30,527 nucleotides of DNA from a virus. The translations under genes and the position numbers were made by a program. Shown here piece after piece: positions 7,590 through 15,249 of this stretch. The notes under the pieces are model-generated. The model saw only the letters and a list, made by a program, of their open reading frames with translations. It made no database searches and was not told the origin of the DNA. The first letter of the stretch is position 1, and each line of letters opens with the position of its first letter. The stretch is from positions 1-30,527 of the IMG/VR virus record IMGVR_UViG_3300004463_000171; one strand, given 5' to 3'.

Positions 7590-8049
7590 GATCAGGCAGT
7601 GGGAAGGTGACTCGCCGGTCTTCCTGCTCATCATCAAGGATGATCATCAGATCGTCATCGACGTCGACGAGTCGCAATGGATAGCCAAGCACCCGGAGAT
7701 CTTCGAGCCCGAGTCGACGTGGCACATGTTCCGCAAGCCGCCACAGCCGGGGCTCCCGCCCGAGCACATGGTCGGCGTCGTCGTGCATGCGGGCGAGACG
7801 CCCTACTACATGGCTCGCCACATCGGCCAACTGGTCCTATCGGCGGACAACGAGGACAACAGCCGTGCCGAGATCACCGCATACGGCATTGGCTGCGCTC
7901 GCACCAATGGCTTCACCGACCGTTTCTGGATGTTCCCCAACGGCCAGGTATGCATCGGCGAGCTGGACGTCTATGATTTCGCGCACGCCATGCTCGGCCA
8001 ACGCGCCGCGCAGCGTCAGGGTGAGGTAGAGACTTCACCGGCTGAGTAG
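7582..8049 (+). CDS. Hypothetical protein in the sugar cassette
   Basis: This 155-aa protein overlaps the previous glycosyltransferase by 8 bases. It has alternating charged and hydrophobic segments (PVFLLIIKDDHQIVIDVD) and two Cys (GIGCARTNGF and QVCIGEL). It lacks a recognisable domain, signal peptide or membrane span. It is the last gene before a 129-base hairpin-rich gap, so it closes the first half of the cassette. Function is unknown. A partner or regulator of the glycosyltransferase is only a guess. Confidence 0.65.
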   Translation: MDEIRQWEGDSPVFLLIIKDDHQIVIDVDESQWIAKHPEIFEPESTWHMFRKPPQPGLPPEHMVGVVVHAGETPYYMARHIGQLVLSADNEDNSRAEITAYGIGCARTNGFTDRFWMFPNGQVCIGELDVYDFAHAMLGQRAAQRQGEVETSPAE

Positions 8050-8057
8050 CCACCCCC

Positions 8058-8077
8058 GCGAGGGATCCCGCCCTCGC
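8058..8077 (+). repeat. Small perfect hairpin; its 12-mer GGGATCCCGCCC recurs at 8089-8100
   Basis: Bases 8058-8064 (GCGAGGG) pair perfectly with 8071-8077 (CCCTCGC) around a 6-base loop. The 12-mer GGGATCCCGCCC occurs at 8062-8073 and again at 8089-8100, 27 bases apart, each containing the palindrome GGGATCCC. The element lies just after the stop of the 7582 gene, as terminators or protein-binding sites often do. Confidence 0.5.
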
Positions 8078-8137
8078 CGATCTGACTGGGGATCCCGCCC
8101 GGTGCGTCAGGTTCAGCGTTCAATCACAGACTGTACG

Positions 8138-8164
8138 AGCGGGCTGCTGGTGCGGCCCGCTTTT
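8138..8164 (+). terminator. Likely rho-independent terminator before the fibre gene
   Basis: A 7-bp stem (AGCGGGC at 8138-8144, GCCCGCT at 8155-8161) with a 10-base loop is followed by a T-rich run (TTTTGTTG from 8161). It ends only about 15 bases before the ATG of the repeat-fibre gene. It would separate the glycosylation genes from the fibre or attenuate transcription into it. Confidence 0.5.
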
Positions 8165-8178
8165 GTTGTGCCTGACTG

Positions 8179-11100
8179 ATGGCCACGCTCGTCAGCGTCT
8201 GCGGCTTCGAGTGCGGCGCAGCCTCGACCACTGGACCCACGGATCACGCCGCCCACATCCGCTCGCTGTCGGGCGCTGCCGTCACCTTCGTCACGTCCGG
8301 CCAGCGTTCGGGCCTGCGCGCCCTGCGCGTCAACGTCACCACCAACACCGCCAGCGCCACGACCGAGTCGCTCACTTCGGGTCAGGACTGGGTGGCCCGC
8401 ATCTACATCTACTTCGCCAGCCTGCCCTCGGCCAGTACCGGCCTCCTCTGCACCGGCACTGACAACCTTGGCGTTTGGTTCAAGCAGAGTGACAGCAAGC
8501 TCTACGCCGGGGCTTCTGCCGCCTCAATGGGCGCGTCAGGTGTCTCGGTCACGACCGGCCAGTGGTACTGCGTCGACCTCAAGCGCACCAGCACGACTGT
8601 TGATGTCAAGGTCAACGGTACGGCGTGTGGCCAACTATCGGGCCTGTCGAACACCGCGCGCAGCTCGCTCAACATCGGCGTCATCGGCGGCACGGCTACT
8701 GCCGACGTCTACTTCGACGACCTGCTTATCAGCCGCACGGTGGCTGATTACCCGCTCGGCGCTGGCCACGTCATTTCGTACATCCCTAACGCCGATGGCA
8801 CGCACAACGTCGCGAGCACCAACGACTTCGAACGCACGCTCACCGGCACCGACATTGACAACGCCACGACTGATGCCTACCAACTGATTGACGACCGTCC
8901 GCTGCCATTCGCGGCGAGCGACTTCATCAGCGTGATCGCCCCACCCAACTCGAGCGACTACGTCGAGTGGCAGTACGAGGACACCACCGAACTCGGCTTT
9001 CCCCAGGCGGTGGACGCGCTCTTCACCCACCACGATGCCGGTACGGGCGGCACCAACAACTTCACCGTCACTCTGCGTGACCACGTAGGCGCGACTTCGG
9101 GCGACATCTGGACAGGCACCACCACGGTGGGTGCCACGGTCACTTGCCGCCGCACGGTGTTCACCACCGTGCCCGGTACGGCCAATGCCTGGACGACCAC
9201 CAAGTTCAACGCCCTGCGTAGTCGTCTGCTGTCCTCTGATGCCGCGCCTGACATCTATATCGACGGCGCGATGCTCGAGGTCGCGTTCCCCGAGTCCGGC
9301 TCGTCGACCCTCACGCTGAATGCGTGGGTCAAGAAGAACATCGCGTCTTCTTTCACCGTTAACGCGGTCGTCAAGAAAAACATTAGTTCTTCATTCACAG
9401 CCAATGCGATCGTCAAGAAAAACATTAGTTCTTCATTCACGATCAACGCGATCGTCAAGGTCCAGCGTGGTGCGGGCACCCTGGTCATAGATACCTTCAC
9501 CGCATCGGTCAACGAGCGGCTGCCTAATCACACGGCAGATTTCGGCGGACGTTGGTTTGGTGTCTCAGAAGACAACGGCGTGCGCGAACTTGACGACATA
9601 TTTATGACCCAGCTATTCGGTGACGGGTCTGGCGGTGAGGACACCTATCTCAACGGTCGTGTTGCTGGCGACCTGGATGTCGTCGCCAAGGCGTTGGAGT
9701 TGTCTAACCAAGACACCATCGCCATTGGGCGAGCGGACTCATATACCGCCGACCGCCTGGGAAGCAACATCCGGGTCCTGCGTTCTCGCACTGTGCTGAC
9801 GACGTTTCCCGTTACAGCCTCCAGCGAACCGTGCTGGATCAGGATCAGGATCACGGGTGCTTCGCCTACGCGCATCCGCGTTAGGGAGTGGCGAGTCGGT
9901 GACGCTGAGCCCAGCGTTTGGGATGTAGACACCACCGATAACGAAGCGGGCTTCCAGACTGGTGTGGGCCGGGCGGCGGTCATGACTGCCTACGAGCATG
10001 CGCTGCCCTTTGCGAGCATCGACGACTACACCGCCACCGACATCTCGGGCTTCACTCTCGACGCGGTCGTAAAGAAGAACCGTACTGGTTCCTTCACGGT
10101 CGACGCAATCGTAAAGAAGAACGTCACTGCGACGCTGACTCTGAACGCGATCGTAAAGAAAACCCTTACAGGCTCGTTCTCGCTCGATGCATATGTGTTC
10201 GTTGCGGCGAACACCACTGGCAGCTTCACCCTCGACGCAATCGTCAAGAAGACTCGTACCGGCACGGTCACGCTCGACGCAATTGTCAAGAAGACGATCG
10301 TCAACGGCGCGGTAATTCCATTCCCGTACGCCGCCACAACTGTCACTGATGACTTCAACCGGGCCGGTGAGGACCCGATCGGAGCGCCTTGGGATGTAAC
10401 CGGAAATTGGACCGGTTCCGAAGCTGCGCTGTCGAGCAACAAGTTTGTAGGTACGTTCAAGGACCCTTACTGGGACGGCGGCGCGTTCTACGGCAGCCCG
10501 CTCACGTCCAACTTTGAGATTGTCACCGAACTCGCCGATTTCCCTGACGATGCCTATTCGTCGCTCGGCCTATGGATGCCGAATCGCAGCCTCAACGCGA
10601 TAGAGCTCGTCGTCACCCGCACCGACAGCACCGTCTATCTGCGTGCCTTCGGTCAGGATGTCGCTTCGCTCACCGGATCTCCGCCTAGCAGCGGCGATCT
10701 GCTCGGCCTTCGTCGGAATGGCCGCGTGGTGCAGGCGTGGTACAAGCCGGTTGCTGGCAACTGGCAGATGGTCGGGTCGTATGCCCACGACGCCGACGGC
10801 GAGCAGATGTGGCCGGGGATGTACACCTTCAGTGAGCTATCTGCTCCCAGTCTCGACAACTTCCGCTTTGCGGCCTACACCGCGCCGCCCACCCTAACGG
10901 TCGATGCCATCGTCAAGGCGTCGCGCTCGGGCTCCTTCGTGCTCGATGCGGTCGTCAAGTCGACGCGCACGGGCTCGTTTACGACTGATGCCGTCGTTAA
11001 GCGATCGCGGAGTGGCAGCTTCACGATCGACGCGCTGGCCAGAAAGAACCTGGCCGGGAGCTTCGCTGTCGATGCCTGGATCAAGGCGACACGCTCGGCA

Positions 11101-12606
11101 ACCCTGACCCTCGACGCGATCGTCAAGGCCAGCCGGACGAGCACCTTCGCCGCCAACGCGATCGTCCGCAAGAACTTCAGCGCCAGTGCCACCGCGGACG
11201 CCATCGTCAGGGCCAACCGCACCGGCAGCGTCACAACGGACGCCATCGTGCGGGCATCGCGCTCTACGACGGCGACCCTCAACGCCATTGTTCGCTCGTC
11301 GCGGACGGGCTCGTTCTCGTTGGACGCATGGGTCCGAGTCAGTCGTGGGCAGGCCTTCGCGCTCGATGCGATCGCCAAGGCGCAGCTCACGCGCACTTTC
11401 ACCGCCGACGCCATCGTGCGTACCTCTCGGACCGGCTCGTACACGGTCAACGCGATCGTCCGGCAGAGCCGCAGCCAGACGTACGTGCTCGATGCGCTGG
11501 TCAAGGCCACGATCTCGGGGTCGTTCACCCTCGATGCATGGGTGCCCGGCTCAGGCCTTGAGGCATTCTCGCTCGATGCCATCGTCAAGGCCAGCGTCAG
11601 CGGCTCGTTCTCACTCGACGCGATCACGCGCGTCGTGCGCACGTCGAGCTTCACGCTCAACGCATGGGTGCGGGTCAGCCGAACCGCGAGCGCCTCCCTC
11701 GATGCGTGGGTCAAGGCCAACCGCACGGGCTCGGCCACTCTCGATGCGATAGTCCGGGCGCGCGTCACATCGACATTCACGCTCAACGCGATCGCCAGGA
11801 CGTCACGCTCGTCGACGTTCTCGCTGGACGCCATCGTCAGAAGTGGCCGCGCTGGCTCTTTTGCGCTCGACGCGATTGTCAGGAAGAACCGCTCGGCCTC
11901 TGCCACCCTCGACGCCTGGGTGCGGGCAAGCCGTACCGGCGCGCTGACCCTCAACGCCATCGTCAAGAAGAGTCGTGCGCAGTCGGCGACGCTGGACGCA
12001 CTGGTCCGCATTCACCGCACAGGCTCCCTCTCGCTTGACGCCTGGGTCAGGGCCACCCGGACCGCCACGTTCGCCGTCAGCGCCATCGTCAAGCGTTCGC
12101 AGGCGCAGAACTTCGCGCTGAACGCTGTTGTCAGGCGAAATCAATCTGGTACATTCACCGTCAACGCGTACGTCGTAGTCCGACATACGCAGACATTCGC
12201 TCTGGACGCGATCGTCCGGCGCGCGAGATCTGGCAGCACCACGCTCGACGCGGTGGTGCGGGCAACCCGAACGGGCGGGTTCACCCTTAATGCCTATTCG
12301 ATCACCCGCTCCTCTGCCCTCTTCACGCTCGACGCGACCGTCGCCGTACGCGTTACCCGGACACTTGCGCTCGACGCCATCGTCCTGCGCACCCGCAGCG
12401 GCAGCTTCTCACTCAACGCGATCGCCAGCATCACCCGTTCCGATGAGTTCATCGCTGAGCCGGTTGGGGCCACCGGTCTGTACGCTGAGGCGGTCGAGGT
12501 CAGCGGCATCGAGGCGGTCGCCTACGCAGTAACCGGGATAGACGCGGTGCCGGTAAAGAGCCGGACCGGCTCGTTCACCCTCGCCGCCTACGTGGAGGTT
12601 CCATGA
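8179..12606 (+). CDS. Giant repeat-containing fibre/adhesin-like protein
   Basis: This is a 1475-aa protein. Residues 1-190 look like a concanavalin/LamG-type beta-sandwich (WYCVDLKRTSTTVDVKVNG, VYFDDLLIS). Residues 191-372 form another beta-rich domain. Four 14-residue repeats (375-430) follow, then a beta domain (about 431-620), six repeats (622-707), a beta-sandwich (about 708-902) and 37 perfect-period repeats (903-1420). A short variant tail ends in one more partial repeat. The consensus unit is SGSFTLDAIVKKSR. I infer a virion fibre or adhesin, but the gene lies far from the tail module, between glycosyltransferase genes. ATG 8179 lacks a clear ribosome binding site, and an in-frame TGA at 8173 rules out a start further upstream. 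The next gene overlaps by ATGA. Confidence 0.72.
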   Translation: MATLVSVCGFECGAASTTGPTDHAAHIRSLSGAAVTFVTSGQRSGLRALRVNVTTNTASATTESLTSGQDWVARIYIYFASLPSASTGLLCTGTDNLGVWFKQSDSKLYAGASAASMGASGVSVTTGQWYCVDLKRTSTTVDVKVNGTACGQLSGLSNTARSSLNIGVIGGTATADVYFDDLLISRTVADYPLGAGHVISYIPNADGTHNVASTNDFERTLTGTDIDNATTDAYQLIDDRPLPFAASDFISVIAPPNSSDYVEWQYEDTTELGFPQAVDALFTHHDAGTGGTNNFTVTLRDHVGATSGDIWTGTTTVGATVTCRRTVFTTVPGTANAWTTTKFNALRSRLLSSDAAPDIYIDGAMLEVAFPESGSSTLTLNAWVKKNIASSFTVNAVVKKNISSSFTANAIVKKNISSSFTINAIVKVQRGAGTLVIDTFTASVNERLPNHTADFGGRWFGVSEDNGVRELDDIFMTQLFGDGSGGEDTYLNGRVAGDLDVVAKALELSNQDTIAIGRADSYTADRLGSNIRVLRSRTVLTTFPVTASSEPCWIRIRITGASPTRIRVREWRVGDAEPSVWDVDTTDNEAGFQTGVGRAAVMTAYEHALPFASIDDYTATDISGFTLDAVVKKNRTGSFTVDAIVKKNVTATLTLNAIVKKTLTGSFSLDAYVFVAANTTGSFTLDAIVKKTRTGTVTLDAIVKKTIVNGAVIPFPYAATTVTDDFNRAGEDPIGAPWDVTGNWTGSEAALSSNKFVGTFKDPYWDGGAFYGSPLTSNFEIVTELADFPDDAYSSLGLWMPNRSLNAIELVVTRTDSTVYLRAFGQDVASLTGSPPSSGDLLGLRRNGRVVQAWYKPVAGNWQMVGSYAHDADGEQMWPGMYTFSELSAPSLDNFRFAAYTAPPTLTVDAIVKASRSGSFVLDAVVKSTRTGSFTTDAVVKRSRSGSFTIDALARKNLAGSFAVDAWIKATRSATLTLDAIVKASRTSTFAANAIVRKNFSASATADAIVRANRTGSVTTDAIVRASRSTTATLNAIVRSSRTGSFSLDAWVRVSRGQAFALDAIAKAQLTRTFTADAIVRTSRTGSYTVNAIVRQSRSQTYVLDALVKATISGSFTLDAWVPGSGLEAFSLDAIVKASVSGSFSLDAITRVVRTSSFTLNAWVRVSRTASASLDAWVKANRTGSATLDAIVRARVTSTFTLNAIARTSRSSTFSLDAIVRSGRAGSFALDAIVRKNRSASATLDAWVRASRTGALTLNAIVKKSRAQSATLDALVRIHRTGSLSLDAWVRATRTATFAVSAIVKRSQAQNFALNAVVRRNQSGTFTVNAYVVVRHTQTFALDAIVRRARSGSTTLDAVVRATRTGGFTLNAYSITRSSALFTLDATVAVRVTRTLALDAIVLRTRSGSFSLNAIASITRSDEFIAEPVGATGLYAEAVEVSGIEAVAYAVTGIDAVPVKSRTGSFTLAAYVEVP
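9301..9468 (+). repeat. Repeat block A: four 42-base (14-aa) coding units
   Basis: Four tandem units encode residues 375-430 of the fibre protein. Each contains an (F/L)T-x-NA core followed by a Lys/Asn or Arg turn. Within the block, 30 bases (9369-9398 and 9411-9440) are identical at exactly 42-base spacing and use AT-rich codons (AAA, ATT, AGT, TCA) unlike the surrounding DNA. This indicates a recent duplication. Confidence 0.9.
10042..10299 (+). repeat. Repeat block B: six 14-16 aa coding units
   Basis: Residues 622-707 of the fibre protein contain six units with the same (D/N)A core. Five are 14 residues. One (residues ending VFVAANT) has two extra residues, so the period is not strictly fixed. 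The block separates two non-repetitive beta-rich domains. Confidence 0.85.
10885..12438 (+). repeat. Repeat block C: 37 uninterrupted 42-base (14-aa) units
   Basis: Residues 903-1420 divide exactly into 37 units of 14 residues with no insertion or deletion (37 x 42 = 1554 bases). Position 8 is Ala in all 37 units. Position 7 is Asp or Asn in 36. Positions 4, 6 and 10 are mostly hydrophobic. Position 9 is Ile, Val or, in seven units, Trp. Positions 11 and 14 are mostly Lys/Arg, and positions 1 and 3 are mostly Ser/Thr. The DNA copies are well diverged, so selection rather than very recent copying keeps the period. Confidence 0.92.
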
Positions 12607-12938
12607 GCGACGAGATCATCGTCAGCGATCAGTACGTGCAGGGTGACACCGGCCCCGATGTCGTCTACATCCTGCGCCAGAAGTCGGACCTGCAGCCGGT
12701 CGACCTGACCGGCGCAACGGTCCTCTTTCAGATGCGCAAACCCGACGACAAGAAGTACACGGTCAACGCGCAGGCGCAGATCCTGGGCGCTCCGACCGAG
12801 GGCAAGGTCAGCTACACGTGGGGGGCGAACGACCTGGCTGTCTCGGGCATCTACCAGATCCAGTGGCAGGTCACCTTCCCCGACTTCAAGGAAATCACCA
12901 CCAAGGACCCGATCTACATCGAGGTCCGTCGTCAATAG
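12603..12938 (+). CDS. BppU-N-like small phage structural protein
   Basis: This 111-aa protein starts at ATG 12603, overlapping the fibre stop as ATGA. The order VYILRQKSDLQPVDLTGATVL, then KVSYTWGANDLAVSGIYQIQ, then a VTFPD-K-I segment is typical of the Ig-like N-terminal domain of baseplate upper protein (BppU)/tail fibre families. There, DLTGA-V-F-MR and a SG-Y--E/Q---F-D pattern occur. These domains attach receptor-binding parts to the virion. Coupled to the repeat fibre, it may be its attachment or partner subunit. Confidence 0.7.
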   Translation: MSDEIIVSDQYVQGDTGPDVVYILRQKSDLQPVDLTGATVLFQMRKPDDKKYTVNAQAQILGAPTEGKVSYTWGANDLAVSGIYQIQWQVTFPDFKEITTKDPIYIEVRRQ

Positions 12939-12959
12939 CCTCATCCTTTCGGAGGGCTC

Positions 12960-14192
12960 ATGGGTCGTAAGGTTCTGTGGCTCGGCGATGCCGGAGCCGC
13001 GACCGGTTTCTCGCGTGTCACGCATTCCATCGGCGAGCGGCTGGTCGAGCAATACGGATGGGACATCAGCGTCCTGGCTTTCAACTGGCGGGGTGACTAC
13101 CCGGGGCCGACCAACCTGAAGCTGTACAGGCCGACCGTCTGGAAGGGCGAAGACCTGTACGGGCGCTCGCGCATGATCGAGCTGCTGCTCAAGCTCAAGC
13201 CCGACGTGGTGGTCATGCTCCACGACCCGCACCTGCTGCTGCAGCTCCTGTTCCAGAACCAGTACGACGAAGACAAGCTCTTCTACAAGGCCAAGCCGAT
13301 CCTCTCCTACATCCCGTGCGACGGCATCAACATGCCGCCCTCGTGGTCGAAGGTGCTGACGCAGGTGACCAACGTGGTCACCATGTCAGAGTGGGGCCAG
13401 CAGCACTACCCCGGCTCGAAGCTCGTCTACCACGGCGTGGACACGGACCAGTTCTGGCCGATCAGCGATGAGCGACCGATCCACATTCCCGAGCTGGGCA
13501 CCCTCCGCAGCAAGCGCGACTGCAAGCGGGCCTTCGGCTACGACCCCAATGGCTTCCTGATCCTGCGCATCGACAAGAACAGCGGGCGCAAGGACTTCGC
13601 CGCGACATGGAAGGCACTCGTGCCGGTCATGGAGCGACACTCCGACATCCAGGTCCACTTCCACTGCTCGGACAAGAACGACAGCAACGGCGTATCGCTG
13701 AATGCCCTGTTCATGCGCAGCGAGGCCACCGTCGCCCGCGAGCGCTGGTTCACACCAGACGCCTTCAACACTTTCGAGGGTTGGCCGCAGGAGCACCTCA
13801 ACGCGCTGTACAACGCGGCGGATCTGTTCGTCACGACGTCGCGCGGGGAAGGCTTCGGGCTGACGATCGCGGAGAGCCTGGCATGCGGTGTGCCGGTTAT
13901 CGCCCAGAACGTATCGGCCATACCTGAAGTCGTGGGCCCGGGCGGGATCCTGCTCGAGCCCCAGCGATTGATCACCGTGCCATCAGGTGAGGACATCTGG
14001 CTGGCCGACATCGATGCCTTCACGGACGCGATCGAAAAGGTCTACCTCTCGGCAGGCCTGCGTCGCGATCTGGGCAAGGCGGGACGCGAGCACGTCACCA
14101 AGTTCAGTTGGGACGTTGCCGCTCAGAAGTTTGACCAGTACCTCTCGGCCCTAGCGGACGCAGGTGCTGTCACGGAGGAAGTACATGCCTGA
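12960..14192 (+). CDS. GT4-type glycosyltransferase (GT-B fold)
   Basis: This 410-aa enzyme starts at ATG 12960 after CGGAGGG. The N-terminal domain begins KVLWLGDAGAATGFSRV, with a glycine-rich loop. The C-terminal domain has YHGVDTDQFWP, a donor-phosphate region LRIDKNSGRKDF, and EGFGLTIAESLACGVPVIA. The last contains the E-x7-E signature (Glu297, Glu305) of retaining GT4 enzymes. Its length is typical for GT4. It is the fourth glycosyltransferase in the cargo region and the only GT-B one, so the glycan is probably built from at least two kinds of transfer. It overlaps the prohead protease start by 8 bases, which ties the cassette to head gene expression. Confidence 0.88.
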   Translation: MGRKVLWLGDAGAATGFSRVTHSIGERLVEQYGWDISVLAFNWRGDYPGPTNLKLYRPTVWKGEDLYGRSRMIELLLKLKPDVVVMLHDPHLLLQLLFQNQYDEDKLFYKAKPILSYIPCDGINMPPSWSKVLTQVTNVVTMSEWGQQHYPGSKLVYHGVDTDQFWPISDERPIHIPELGTLRSKRDCKRAFGYDPNGFLILRIDKNSGRKDFAATWKALVPVMERHSDIQVHFHCSDKNDSNGVSLNALFMRSEATVARERWFTPDAFNTFEGWPQEHLNALYNAADLFVTTSRGEGFGLTIAESLACGVPVIAQNVSAIPEVVGPGGILLEPQRLITVPSGEDIWLADIDAFTDAIEKVYLSAGLRRDLGKAGREHVTKFSWDVAAQKFDQYLSALADAGAVTEEVHA

Positions 14193-15249
14193 CATCACGC
14201 TGGCGAGGGACGAGGAGATCGTCCAGGGCGCGATCGACTTCAAGATGTTCTCGGGTCTGCTCAAGACCATGACCCTCGACGACGGCACGATGGTCATCCA
14301 CGGCGTTGCCAGCTCTACGGTCGAGGACCACAACGGCGACAAGATCGAGGAGTCGGCCATCGCCGACATGGTCGCCGCGGCCAACAACAACATGACGATC
14401 TTCCTCAATCACAGCTACAACGTGCCGGAGGACGTCGGCGGCTCGGTGCGCCTGGCGCGGGCGGCGATCGCCGGGCAGGGGGCTGAGGGCCCGATCTGGG
14501 ACATGAGCTACGACGTCGCCGTCGACGACACCAACCCGCGTGCGGTGCAGACCTTCAACTCGATCGACAAGAAGGGCACCAAGCTGGGCCTGTCGATCGG
14601 CGCGCGCATCCCCGATGGCGGCGCGACGGTCAACAAGAAGACGGGCCGCTACCGGTTCCACCACCTCGAGCTGCTCGAGACGAGCATCGTCGGCCTCCCG
14701 GCCAACCCTCGAAGTTGGATCCAGAGCATCACCAAGTCACTGCGACCCGACGAAGAGGAGCCCTTCATGCTCGACACCATCGCCAAGAGCGACGCCGAAG
14801 ACGTCGTGACTACCGAAGACCTGCCGGTGGCCGAGCCGCCGACAGATCCTTCCACTGATCCAGACCCGTCCGATGAGGACGGCGAGGAAGCCCCGCAGGG
14901 AGCTCCCGAGAGCGAACCTGGGGAAGAGCCCGCCGAGCCCGGCGAGGTTGTCCAGTCGATTTCCGCAGCGACCCTGTCCGAGGCGTTGACCATCATCAAC
15001 GACCTCAGTCAGGAGCTGGTTCAGGAACGACTCAAGGCAGCCGCGGCGGAGAAGGCGCGCGACGAGGCCTTCGAACTGGCCGACAAGGTTGTCCGCGAGG
15101 CAGCCGACATCGTCCAGAAGATGGCTGACATCCCACTTGGCCGCAGGGCCGTCTACAAGGAAGTCCAGGATGACCTGGGCAGCCTTGAGCGGATCTACGG
15201 CGAGTCTCTCGTGAAGCGAATGCGAGGTATCAACACCTATGGATCCTGA
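14185..15249 (+). CDS. HK97-type prohead protease with scaffold-like C-terminal extension
   Basis: Residues 1-180 have the S78/U35 prohead protease pattern. IFLNHSYN carries His76, LGLSIGARIP carries Ser137, and LLETSIVGLPANP carries Glu165. These are the expected catalytic His, Ser and Glu. The C-terminal half is acidic and low-complexity (Asp/Glu/Pro, about residues 195-255), then a helical coiled-coil-like stretch (about 260-330). This resembles a fused scaffolding domain. The ATG at 14185 follows GGAGGAA. The frame upstream is open but overlaps the glycosyltransferase. The family cleaves capsid N-termini and scaffold during maturation. Confidence 0.87.
   Translation: MPDITLARDEEIVQGAIDFKMFSGLLKTMTLDDGTMVIHGVASSTVEDHNGDKIEESAIADMVAAANNNMTIFLNHSYNVPEDVGGSVRLARAAIAGQGAEGPIWDMSYDVAVDDTNPRAVQTFNSIDKKGTKLGLSIGARIPDGGATVNKKTGRYRFHHLELLETSIVGLPANPRSWIQSITKSLRPDEEEPFMLDTIAKSDAEDVVTTEDLPVAEPPTDPSTDPDPSDEDGEEAPQGAPESEPGEEPAEPGEVVQSISAATLSEALTIINDLSQELVQERLKAAAAEKARDEAFELADKVVREAADIVQKMADIPLGRRAVYKEVQDDLGSLERIYGESLVKRMRGINTYGS

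Noticed and set aside
8101-8170. tRNA-like sequence in the gap before the fibre gene
   Set aside because: A GGTTCA-like stretch is present but no cloverleaf with acceptor and anticodon stems can be drawn. The terminator hairpin explains the 3' part.
10875-12011. A 378-aa repetitive open frame on the minus strand
   Set aside because: It is the antisense shadow of the 42-base repeat array. The + strand frame has the conserved Asp-Ala core and domain context.
10885-12438. CRISPR array
   Set aside because: The 42-base period is continuous coding sequence with diverged units and no identical repeats separated by unique spacers.
8179-12606. Diversity-generating retroelement target
   Set aside because: No reverse transcriptase or template repeat is visible, and variation is spread along all units rather than at adenine-derived positions in a C-terminal lectin fold.
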